In this document: in pieces, positions 1-4,801 of the stretch
How positions within the stretch are numbered: the first letter of the stretch is position 1
Layout: every line of letters begins with the position of its first letter
From: Methanomicrobiales archaeon
GTDB taxonomy: Archaea > Halobacteriota > Methanomicrobia > Methanomicrobiales > Methanospirillaceae
Length of the DNA: 5,266 bases
Reading direction: 5' to 3'
NCBI GenBank assembly: GCA_017883495.1
Contig: JADGNL010000240.1
Coordinates: forward strand, 1 to 5,266
The notes under the pieces: generated by a model
Databases searched by the model: none
Seen by the model: only the letters and a program-made list of their open reading frames with translations
Told to the model about the DNA's origin: nothing
Translations under genes and position numbers: made by a program

Positions 1-193
1 GCAGCGTCCGCGGGATTCCGAAGAGCGCCTCGACGATCGGCCAGAAGTGGTTCTGCGGGTTCGCGTAGTAGGCCCGCTCACGCCGCGCGATCACGCTCGG
101 GAAGGTCCCGAGCACGAGCACGGTCGGGTCGGGCCCGGCCTCGGGGGCGAGGGCCGGCAACAGGCCGTTCTCCGCGTCCGGCGGCCCGGCCAT
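1..193 (-). CDS. DNA-deoxyinosine (hypoxanthine) glycosylase, UDG superfamily, N-terminal part
   Basis: Only the first 64 residues are inside the window; the gene runs off the left edge. The translation has a variable ~24-residue N-terminus, then VLVLGTFPS (residues 25-33) and YYANPQNHFW (residues 42-51). These match the first strand/active-site loop and the conserved Y-Y-x-x-P-Q-N-x-F-W segment of the hypoxanthine-DNA-glycosylase branch of the uracil-DNA glycosylase superfamily. That family excises deaminated bases (hypoxanthine, in some members uracil) to start base-excision repair in the cytoplasm. An asparagine in the PQN region (N48 here) is the likely catalytic-motif residue. ATG 193 is chosen because it follows the upstream TGA by only 2 nt and no closer in-frame start is needed. 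Translational coupling to the proline-rich peptide is likely. The Mug/TDG-like branch is less likely because the LGTFPS motif fits the hypoxanthine group better. The family is well supported; the exact substrate is inferred. Confidence 0.88.
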   Translation of the reverse strand, partial: MAGPPDAENGLLPALAPEAGPDPTVLVLGTFPSVIARRERAYYANPQNHFWPIVEALFGIPRTL

Positions 194-195
194 CC

Positions 196-384
196 TCACT
201 CGATCTCGGGCTGCGGCGTCGGCGGCTCGGGGACGATCGGCTCGGGGGACGGAGGATGGGGCTGGGGGACAGGGTTGGGCGCCGGCTGCGGCGTCGGTGT
301 CGGAACCGGCGGCGGAGTGGGCGGCGCAGGATCAGGGTCGGGCTGGGACCTTCCGGGATGTACAGACCTCATACGACCTCTCAT
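196..384 (-). CDS. Small proline-rich peptide upstream of the glycosylase
   Basis: Unrecognised 62-residue ORF (58 residues if the second ATG, at 372, is used). Residues 15-59 are almost entirely alternating P-x units (QP, DP, TP, VP, EP); 26 of 62 residues are proline. The prolines use three codons (9 CCC, 13 CCG, 4 CCT) and the intervening codons differ. The repetition is therefore at the protein level rather than a simple DNA repeat, which supports real translation. There is no signal peptide or membrane segment, and the C-terminus is acidic (PEIE). Such chains form extended polyproline-like linkers. The stop lies 2 nt before the glycosylase ATG. The ORF starts 31 nt after the helix-turn-helix gene, but its reading frame is open back to 510. 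It could therefore be the tail of a longer protein joined by a +1 frameshift, natural or from an assembly error. Function is unknown; a purely low-complexity non-genic ORF is the alternative. Confidence 0.55.
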   Translation of the reverse strand: MRGRMRSVHPGRSQPDPDPAPPTPPPVPTPTPQPAPNPVPQPHPPSPEPIVPEPPTPQPEIE

Positions 385-396
385 TGCCCTGGTCGG

Positions 397-402
397 ATAT
401 AA
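397..402 (-). promoter_or_regulatory. TATA-like box for proline-rich peptide and glycosylase
   Basis: On the minus strand this reads TTATAT. Its centre is 27-28 nt before the ATG at 372, the spacing of an archaeal TATA box to a transcription start. Transcription would then begin at or beside the ATG at 372 rather than upstream of the ATG at 384, giving a leaderless message for the 58-residue form plus the glycosylase. It is a motif call only. Confidence 0.4.
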
Positions 403-415
403 GAGTGCGCCCGTC

Positions 416-601
416 TCACCGGCGGGCCGGCCGCCGGCGCGATGAGAGAACGCCGAAGCGCGAGAACTCGTCGGTCTCCACGAGATAGCCGGAGCCGCAG
501 CGCTCGACCTTCAGGATGCCTCTCGAGATCAGGAGCCGGACCGAAGGTTCGTCCGTGTGCATGACCCGGGCGAGCTCCGCGATCGTGTAATACTGCTCCA
601 T
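416..601 (-). CDS. Small helix-turn-helix DNA-binding protein (excisionase/MerR-like fold)
   Basis: 61-residue protein. Residues 1-49 fit the short HTH_17-type fold: an N-terminal Y-Y-T-I-A-E-L-A helix (about 4-14), a turn, a recognition helix (about 18-28, EPSVRLLISRG) and a two-stranded wing (about 30-42, ILKVERCGSGYLV), then an acidic D-E-F helix start. The R-G-x-L-x-x-x-R pattern after the recognition helix is typical of this group. The last 12 residues are arginine-rich. It probably binds DNA as a small regulator. Phage excisionases share the fold, but no integrase or attachment site is near. ATG 601 begins exactly at the domain and is preceded at 3 nt by GTGA(G). It lies 53 nt after the msrA stop in the same direction, so co-transcription with msrA is possible. 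A weak ATAAT box at 631-635 could also serve it. The domain call is good; target and role are unknown. Confidence 0.8.
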   Translation of the reverse strand: MEQYYTIAELARVMHTDEPSVRLLISRGILKVERCGSGYLVETDEFSRFGVLSSRRRPARR

Positions 602-654
602 GGCTCACATGATCTGCTCCCGGCCTCCTCATTATCCTTCTGATGCCGGCGCGA

Positions 655-1137
655 TCAGATATGGCAGCCGCCTCCGCCGTGCTTGCGGACGTACTGCTGG
701 TGGTACTCCTCTGCCCGGTAGAACGGCCCCGCCGGCACGATCTCAGTTGCTATAGGGCGGCGGAACCGTCCCGAGTGGTCGAGCTCTGCGACCAGGGCCC
801 GGGCCTCGCGCTCCTGTTCGGGAGTGTGATAGAAGATCGCGGACCGATACTGCTCGCCGATGTCCGGTCCCTGGCGGTTCCTCGTGGTCGGATCGTGAAT
901 TTCAAAGAACCGATCGAGGAGCGTTCGGTAGCTGGTGCGCGCCGGATCGTAGACGACCCGAACGCCCTCGGCGTGGCCTGTTCTGCCCGTACAGACCTGT
1001 TGGTAGCTCGGGTCAGGCATCGAACCGCCTGTGTACCCGACGGCGGTCTCGATGACGCCGGGGAGCGTACGAAACGCCTCCTCGACGCCCCAGAAGCATC
1101 CGGCCGCGAAGGTCGCGACCGCGGGTTCTCCGTCCAT
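655..1137 (-). CDS. msrA: Peptide-methionine (S)-S-oxide reductase MsrA
   Basis: Complete 160-residue MsrA, a cytoplasmic enzyme that reduces the S-diastereomer of methionine sulfoxide in proteins and free methionine. The catalytic motif GCFWG is at residues 13-17 with nucleophilic Cys14. Other family blocks are VGYTGGS..DPSYQQVCTGRTGHAEGV (33-59, including the conserved Glu57) and a D-P-T-x-x-N-x-Q-G-x-D-x-G-x-Q-Y-R-S block (82-99). The C-terminus GGGGCHI puts Cys158 on a flexible glycine tail, a good candidate for the resolving cysteine regenerated by thioredoxin; Cys49 is the other cysteine. The length is short but normal for a one-domain MsrA, and there is no MsrB fusion. ATG 1137 is the only plausible start, because the upstream frame reaches a stop at 1180-1182 without another start codon. 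No Shine-Dalgarno is visible; a TATA-like box lies 27 nt upstream. It is divergent from the membrane kinase-family gene. Confidence 0.97.
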   Translation of the reverse strand: MDGEPAVATFAAGCFWGVEEAFRTLPGVIETAVGYTGGSMPDPSYQQVCTGRTGHAEGVRVVYDPARTSYRTLLDRFFEIHDPTTRNRQGPDIGEQYRSAIFYHTPEQEREARALVAELDHSGRFRRPIATEIVPAGPFYRAEEYHQQYVRKHGGGGCHI

Positions 1138-1160
1138 GGACCCGAGATGGCGGAGGATCG

Positions 1161-1167
1161 CGATAAA
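1161..1167 (-). promoter_or_regulatory. TATA-like box of msrA
   Basis: The minus strand reads TTTATCG, preceded by a purine-rich GGAGCG that could act as the BRE. The centre is 27 nt before the msrA ATG and there is no Shine-Dalgarno in between. This predicts a leaderless or nearly leaderless msrA mRNA. Confidence 0.5.
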
Positions 1168-1180
1168 CGCTCCGGTCCAT

Positions 1181-1194
1181 CACCTTTTTTCGAC
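1181..1194 (+). promoter_or_regulatory. T6 promoter-like box upstream of membrane kinase-family gene
   Basis: A run of six T (1185-1190) inside a C-x-C-C-T6-C-x-A-C 14-mer, ending 24 nt before the ATG at 1215. No plus-strand gene lies upstream, so it is not the terminator of one. The spacing fits an archaeal core promoter element. A 12-of-14 identical copy precedes cofE at 3686-3699. Confidence 0.4.
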
Positions 1195-1214
1195 GGCCGG
1201 GCCGATAGATCAGC

Positions 1215-1763
1215 ATGCACGAGACCTGGCGGCAGCTGGTTCACCTCCTGCTAGGCGTCGCGATCGCAGTCTCGGTCGTGGTCTTCCCGCCGGGAGTGAC
1301 CGTTCCCTTCTACGCGGCCGGGCTGCTCGTGGGCTCGGTCCTGACCGATGCAATCGAACGCGGACTCCGTCTGCCTCTGATCTCCCCCTTACTCGATCTC
1401 CTCGAGCGCGAGGACACCGGGCCGGGGCGAGGCGCCTTCTACTTCATCGTCGCCACGCTCGGCTGCCTGGTCCTCTTCGACCCCTTCCGGGCCGCCGTCG
1501 GCGTCTTCGTCCTCGCCCTGCTCGACAGCGTGAGTACGATCGCCGGCCGACGCCTCGGACGGCATCGGCTCTCCAATGGAAAATCAATGGAAGGATTTCT
1601 CGCAGGGGTCCTCGTGACCGCGGGGGCGCTCCTGTTCGTCCTTCCGCCGTTCACGGCGGTCCTCGCGGCGACGGCGGCGGGAATCGTCGAGCTCGTCTCC
1701 CCGGTCGACGACAACCTGGCGATCCCGCCTGCGGTCTGCCTGGTCCTGCTTATCCTGGGCTGA
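1215..1763 (+). CDS. Diacylglycerol/polyprenol kinase family integral membrane protein
   Basis: 182-residue, very hydrophobic protein of the dolichol/phytol/diacylglycerol kinase (CTP-dependent lipid kinase) family. Family landmarks in order are: an N-terminal R-x-x-x-H pair (Arg6, His10) leading into the first membrane helix; E-R-E-D-x-G-P-G-R-G-A-F-Y-F (64-77); L-L-D-S-V-S-T-I-A-G-R-R-L-G (102-115) with the conserved Asp104; G-K-S-M-E-G-F-L-A-G (122-131); and V-D-D-N-L-A-I-P (164-171). About six or seven membrane helices can be drawn (near 8-24, 28-45, 73-88, 93-108, 126-144, 146-161, 171-182). In archaea the substrate is probably an isoprenoid alcohol such as dolichol or a geranylgeranyl compound, but the sequence does not decide this; related phosphatidate-cytidylyltransferase-like annotations are possible. 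The last helix is short and ends at the stop, which touches the stop of the convergent gene. Start ATG 1215 has no clear Shine-Dalgarno. Confidence 0.85.
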   Translation: MHETWRQLVHLLLGVAIAVSVVVFPPGVTVPFYAAGLLVGSVLTDAIERGLRLPLISPLLDLLEREDTGPGRGAFYFIVATLGCLVLFDPFRAAVGVFVLALLDSVSTIAGRRLGRHRLSNGKSMEGFLAGVLVTAGALLFVLPPFTAVLAATAAGIVELVSPVDDNLAIPPAVCLVLLILG

Positions 1764-2216
1764 TCAAAGGCCGCAGTCGGGATACCGTCGCGTGAAGATC
1801 GGCAGTGACACCTCCTTGCACTCGTCGGCCGTGCGCTGGACCAGCCGGTCGCTCGCCGTCACAAAGGCCGGATTGACCCCGGTCTCGACCGAGAAGGTGC
1901 ATGCCGCGCCCGTCCCGCCCGATGCCCGGAACGAGAGGGTAAAGAGCGTCAGTTGCGCGCCGGGAGTCATGCCAACCTCGTTGAGGAGCGACGTCATTGC
2001 ATCTTTGCCGAGCATTCGGCCGGCGACGTCGGTGCAGGCCCGCGCGATCTCGTTGATCATCTCCATGTACTTATCGTCGGGATCCTCGTACGGGCCCCCC
2101 GCTTCGAACCGGAGCTGCATCTGCTTCGGGTCGAACTGCGTCGCCGGCTCGAGGACCGCGGAGATCAGGAGGACCTCGCCCTCGGGCGTCTGCTGGTCGG
2201 TCGTTGACTCGGCCAT
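1764..2216 (-). CDS. Unrecognised hypothetical protein, 150 residues
   Basis: Soluble-looking acidic protein with no signal peptide or membrane helix and no family I can name. The first ~13 residues are polar and disordered-looking, followed by a hydrophobic strand (EVLLISAVLEP, 14-24). An acidic stretch with a charged helix (EDPDDKYMEMINEIARA, 44-60) comes next, then an alternating strand (QLTLFTLSFRAS, 88-99) and a second strand (ACTFSVETGV, 105-114). A C-terminal helix (120-134) ends with four cysteines in total (61, 106, 133, 148). The pattern suggests a compact alpha/beta domain. I chose ATG 2216 because GTGA sits 5 nt upstream and the sequence before it forms a hairpin. In-frame ATG 2261 (165 residues) and GTG 2252 (162 residues; about 27 nt after a TTTAAA box, so a possible leaderless start) are alternatives. 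Its stop abuts the stop of the convergent membrane gene. Codon composition matches the neighbours, so it is likely a native lineage-restricted gene. Confidence 0.78.
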   Translation of the reverse strand: MAESTTDQQTPEGEVLLISAVLEPATQFDPKQMQLRFEAGGPYEDPDDKYMEMINEIARACTDVAGRMLGKDAMTSLLNEVGMTPGAQLTLFTLSFRASGGTGAACTFSVETGVNPAFVTASDRLVQRTADECKEVSLPIFTRRYPDCGL

Positions 2217-2231
2217 GTATTTCACATCCGT

Positions 2232-2247
2232 CGCGGGGTCCCCCGCG
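2232..2247 (-). promoter_or_regulatory. Leader hairpin / palindrome before the hypothetical gene
   Basis: A perfect inverted repeat, CGCGGGG and CCCCGCG with 2 nt between the arms, lies between the predicted transcription start (about 2252) and the GTGA-ATG of the hypothetical gene. In RNA it forms a GC-only stem ending about 15 nt before the ATG. As DNA it could be a dimer-binding operator. Either role is inferred. Confidence 0.45.
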
Positions 2248-2275
2248 TTCACCCCCTTCATATCCTGCCGGACGG

Positions 2276-2281
2276 TTTAAA
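2276..2281. promoter_or_regulatory. Symmetric TTTAAA box in the divergent promoter region
   Basis: TTTAAA is self-complementary and could be read on either strand. On the minus strand it is about 27 nt before position 2252 (in-frame GTG) and would give a ~36-nt leader to ATG 2216. On the plus strand it would start transcription near 2305, a ~55-nt leader for the phosphomutase. It is the most AT-rich spot in the region. Confidence 0.45.
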
Positions 2282-2297
2282 GGTATCTCAGAATACC
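2282..2297. promoter_or_regulatory. Dyad GGTAT-N6-ATACC next to the TTTAAA box
   Basis: Five-base inverted repeat with a 6-nt spacer (one helical turn centre to centre), directly adjoining the TTTAAA box. A third ATACC occurs at 2336-2340. The placement would let a dimeric regulator control both divergent genes. The arms are short, so chance is a real alternative. Confidence 0.3.
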
Positions 2298-2344
2298 CGC
2301 AGAGCGGGGGGCGCTGCTTTGGGCGAACACTCAAATACCATCCC

Positions 2345-2349
2345 GGTGA
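2345..2349 (+). promoter_or_regulatory. Ribosome binding site that fixes the phosphomutase GTG start
   Basis: GGTGA matches the archaeal anti-Shine-Dalgarno and lies 10 nt before GTG 2360. It supports this non-ATG start over longer in-frame extensions, whose extra residues have no resemblance to the family. Confidence 0.6.
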
Positions 2350-2359
2350 ACCCGTTTCC

Positions 2360-3673
2360 GTGACGATCTTCAAGGCGTACGACGTACGCGGCGTCTACGG
2401 AACCGAGCTCTCGGAGGCCGAGGCGACCACGATCGGCCGGGCCTACGGCACGGCGCTCGCCGGGGGGACGGCGACCGTCGGCCGCGACACCCGGACGAGC
2501 GGCCCGGCTCTCGAGACCGCGTTCCTGGACGGCGTCCTCTCGACCGGCGCCCGTGTCGAGGAGTACGGCGTCCTCCCGATCGCCGTGATCAGTTTCGTGA
2601 CCTGGCAGGACCGGCTCGCCGGGTCGGCCTACATCTCCGCGTCGCATAACCCGCCCGAGTACAACGGGATCCGCTTCCGCACCGGGGACGGGTACGGCCT
2701 CCTCTACCAGGAGAGCCCGATCATGGAGCACTACCGGAGCGGACAGTTCGCCTCGGGCCAGGGGGAGCTCGTCGGGCGTTCGGCCGACGAGGCGATCGAC
2801 CGGTACGGCGCGTTCGTCGCGGACCGCGTCGCCCTCGACCGCCCGCTCAGGGTCGTGCTCGACATGGGGAACGGATCGGCCGGTGAAATGGGGCGTGTCT
2901 TCCGCGAGGCCGGGTGCGAGCCGATCGTCCGGTACGGCGAGATGGACGGGACGTTCCCCGGGCGCGGGCCGCGCCCGACCGAGGCATCGCTCGCCTCGTC
3001 GGCGAAGGCCGTGGTCGCGGAGGGGGCCGACTTCGGGGTCGGGTTCGACCCCGACGCGGACCGCGGGATCGCGATCGACGACCGCGGGCGCGTACTCGCG
3101 CCGGAGAAGGTCGCGATCATCCTCGCGACCCGCCGGTACAAGCCCGGCGACCTGGTGATCTCGGGCTTCGACTGCTCCATGGTCCTCGAGGAGCGGCTCC
3201 TGCCGCTCGGCTTCCGCGTCGAGCGCGAGCGGGTGGGTGACGTCTTCATCGCGAACCGGGTCAAGAACGACGGCGCCGTGCTCGGGGTCGAGCGCTCGGG
3301 GCACTTCTTCCTCCCCGAGTTCCAGTACTCGGACGACCCGTTTGCGATGGCGCTCGCACTCGCGGAGGTCATCGCCGGCGGCGAACGCCTCTCCGAGCTC
3401 GCGGACGCGATCCCCGACTTCCCATACGTCGAGCACTCGATCCCGCTCACAGCCCCGGTGGCCGACGTGATGGCCCGGCTCGCCGAGCGGCTCGCACGGC
3501 TCGAACCGGACACGACCGACGGGCTCAAGGTCACGACCGACGACTACGCGGTCTTGATCCGTCCCTCGAACACCGAGCCGATGATCCGGGTCTACGCCGA
3601 GGCGCGACGCGGGGACGTCAACGCCATCCTGAAGGAGTACGAGGGGCACGTGCTCGCCGCGATGCAGAGCTGA
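2360..3673 (+). CDS. Phosphomannomutase/phosphoglucomutase (alpha-D-phosphohexomutase family)
   Basis: 437 residues, four-domain alpha-D-phosphohexomutase. It interconverts sugar 6-phosphates and 1-phosphates, supplying mannose-1-P or glucose-1-P for nucleotide sugars, surface glycans and glycolipids in the cytoplasm. The N-terminus FKAYDVRGVYGTEL (residues 4-17) is the family opening and fixes GTG 2360 as the start. The active-site phosphoserine loop is I-S-A-S-H-N-P-P-E-Y-N-G (92-103, catalytic Ser95). The magnesium loop is D-P-D-A-D-R (230-235). The sugar-specificity loop is G-V-E-R-S-G-H (309-315), where GGEMSGH is the usual form; Glu311 and Ser313 are kept, but Met is replaced by Arg. 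The phosphate-binding loop is R-P-S-N-T-E-P (401-407). The length is slightly short for the family. All catalytic loops are intact, so it should be active. Substrate preference (mannose, glucose, or glucosamine as in GlmM) is not resolved. cofE follows 48 nt downstream. Confidence 0.95.
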   Translation: MTIFKAYDVRGVYGTELSEAEATTIGRAYGTALAGGTATVGRDTRTSGPALETAFLDGVLSTGARVEEYGVLPIAVISFVTWQDRLAGSAYISASHNPPEYNGIRFRTGDGYGLLYQESPIMEHYRSGQFASGQGELVGRSADEAIDRYGAFVADRVALDRPLRVVLDMGNGSAGEMGRVFREAGCEPIVRYGEMDGTFPGRGPRPTEASLASSAKAVVAEGADFGVGFDPDADRGIAIDDRGRVLAPEKVAIILATRRYKPGDLVISGFDCSMVLEERLLPLGFRVERERVGDVFIANRVKNDGAVLGVERSGHFFLPEFQYSDDPFAMALALAEVIAGGERLSELADAIPDFPYVEHSIPLTAPVADVMARLAERLARLEPDTTDGLKVTTDDYAVLIRPSNTEPMIRVYAEARRGDVNAILKEYEGHVLAAMQS

Positions 3674-3685
3674 CAGGCCTCCCCT

Positions 3686-3699
3686 CTCCTTTTTTCAAC
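3686..3699 (+). promoter_or_regulatory. T6 box between phosphomutase and cofE: terminator and/or promoter
   Basis: Six T (3690-3695) in a pyrimidine-rich setting, 17 nt after the phosphomutase stop and 26 nt before the cofE ATG. T-runs terminate archaeal RNA polymerase, so it may end the phosphomutase message. Its spacing, and its near-identity to the box at 1181-1194, also fit a cofE core promoter. Both roles could be real. Confidence 0.45.
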
Positions 3700-3721
3700 C
3701 CGGCCCGCAGACACTGATCTC

Positions 3722-4483
3722 ATGCCGATCACCGTGATCCCCGTCGAGGGGCTCCCGCTCATCCGGCCCGGCGACGACCTCGCGCGGCTGATCGTCGGGC
3801 GCGTCGCGTTCGCCGACGGCGACATCCTCTGCCTCGCCTCCTCGGTCTGGTCCAAGGCCCATGCCAATGTCCGCGGTCTCGACGCGATCGAGCCAACGGC
3901 ACGGGCGTCCGCGATCGCGGCCCGGACGGGGGAGGACCCGCGCTTCATCCAGGCCGTCCTCGACGAGTCCGAGTCGCTCCTGCTCGAGCATCCCTTCGTC
4001 CTCTCAGTCCTGCCGTGGGGCCACATCGGCGTTCGCGCCGGCGTGGACCAGTCGAACATCGAGGGCGGCGAGGTGATCCTGCTCCCGCGCGACCCGATGG
4101 CAGCAGCGGCCGGGCTCGCGTCCGAGCTCCTCGAGGCCGCGGGCGCCTCCGTCGGCGTGATCGTGACCGATACCTGCGGCCGGTCGTTCCGGCGCGGCCA
4201 GACCGGGCACGCGATCGGCTGGGCCGGCATGACCGCGATCCGCGACTTCCGCGGCGAGACCGACCTCTTCGGCCACGAGCTGAAGATCACGGAGGAGGCG
4301 GTCGTGGACGAGATCGCCGGCTTCGCGAACCTCGTCATGGGCGAGAGCGACGCGGGGGTGCCGGCCGTCGTCATCCGCGGAATACCGCCCTGGCAGGGGC
4401 ACGACGAGATCTACTGGCACGAGGGCGAGGACCTGATCCGCGACGCGCTCTGCCGCGTCCACGAGATCGCGCCGCTGCGGTAG
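3722..4483 (+). CDS. cofE: Coenzyme F420-0:L-glutamate ligase CofE
   Basis: 253 residues, full length. CofE is a GTP-dependent cytoplasmic ligase that adds L-glutamate to F420-0 and then a gamma-linked second glutamate, completing the F420 hydride carrier used in methanogenesis. Family blocks in order are: I-L-C-L-A-S-S-V-W-S-K (35-45); H-I-G-V-R-A-G-V-D-Q-S-N-I-E-G-G (101-116); V-I-V-T-D-T-C-G-R-S-F-R-R-G-Q-T-G-H-A-I-G-W-A-G-M (146-170); and I-R-D-F-R-G-E-T-D-L-F-G-H-E-L (173-187). The terminal W-Q-G-H-D-E-I-Y block is at 224-231. Asp109, Asp150, Thr151 and Glu208 are probable metal/GTP-site residues by family position. There is no C-terminal FMN domain, unlike actinobacterial FbiB. ATG 3722 is preceded by weak TGATC-type pairing only; the T6 box suggests its own, perhaps leaderless, promoter. 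The gene lies downstream of the phosphomutase and convergent with the thermosome gene. The stop codon lies at the foot of a strong hairpin. Confidence 0.97.
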   Translation: MPITVIPVEGLPLIRPGDDLARLIVGRVAFADGDILCLASSVWSKAHANVRGLDAIEPTARASAIAARTGEDPRFIQAVLDESESLLLEHPFVLSVLPWGHIGVRAGVDQSNIEGGEVILLPRDPMAAAAGLASELLEAAGASVGVIVTDTCGRSFRRGQTGHAIGWAGMTAIRDFRGETDLFGHELKITEEAVVDEIAGFANLVMGESDAGVPAVVIRGIPPWQGHDEIYWHEGEDLIRDALCRVHEIAPLR

Positions 4484-4527
4484 GGGCGACGGGACGAACA
4501 ACTCTTCGCCCGGAGTTCCGTCGCCCC
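4483..4527 (+). terminator. Compound hairpin at the cofE stop codon
   Basis: Perfect 10-bp outer stem GGGGCGACGG (4483-4492) with CCGTCGCCCC (4518-4527). It encloses a second perfect 5-bp stem AACTC (4500-4504) with GAGTT (4513-4517) and an 8-nt loop; seven unpaired bases (4493-4499) lie on the left side. The last base of the cofE TAG is the first base of the stem. No T-run follows, so it is not a classic T-tract terminator. It may stabilise the 3' end of the cofE mRNA or block exonucleases or polymerase. The structure is directly visible; the function is inferred. Confidence 0.5.
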
Positions 4528-4677
4528 GACGACGGCCGAAAGCACTTCGACGACTTGGCGTTCGATCTCGATAGATAGACCCGATCGCAGCGAACGAACC
4601 TGACGGAACCCTCGACTGCAACTGCCGGGGTGACATCGCGGGTGCCGTCTGGCTCTCGAAGCGTACTGATGCCGATA

Positions 4678-4716
4678 CCTCCGTGCCCGGTCCCATGTTG
4701 CCGGCCAGCACGGAGG
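4678..4716. other. Nine-bp hairpin with nested stem, followed by T5
   Basis: CCTCCGTGC (4678-4686) pairs perfectly with GCACGGAGG (4708-4716). Inside it CCGG (4687-4690) pairs with CCGG (4701-4704), leaving a 10-nt loop and a 3-nt bulge. On the plus strand a T5 run (4735-4739) follows 18 nt later. It could be a terminator for read-through from cofE or part of a structured RNA. The fold is equally strong on the minus strand, so direction is not settled. Confidence 0.4.
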
Positions 4717-4801
4717 GCGGACCATCCGAGAATCTTTTTGCGGGAGCCTGATCCGCGAATGGATCGGTCGACCCCGGCCGGCCGGGTGCCATCATCCAGG
4801 T

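Noticed and set aside
47..445. Glycine-rich plus-strand ORF
   Set aside because: It is the antisense of the proline-rich peptide and parts of the glycosylase and HTH genes; Gly codons mirror Pro codons. It has no start signal or motif.
416..601. Excisionase of a prophage or integrated element
   Set aside because: The fold is shared with excisionases, but there is no integrase, attachment repeat or phage gene in the window.
643..1254. Plus-strand ORF of 203 residues over msrA
   Set aside because: Antisense shadow of msrA, which has intact catalytic motifs on the minus strand.
1031..1795. Plus-strand ORF of 254 residues over msrA and the membrane gene
   Set aside because: Arg/Pro-rich out-of-frame reading typical of high-GC DNA; the overlapping genes carry recognisable families.
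2288..3649. Minus-strand ORF of 453 residues opposite the phosphomutase
   Set aside because: Long antisense frames are expected in high-GC genes; composition is Arg/Asp/Glu/Val-rich without any motif.
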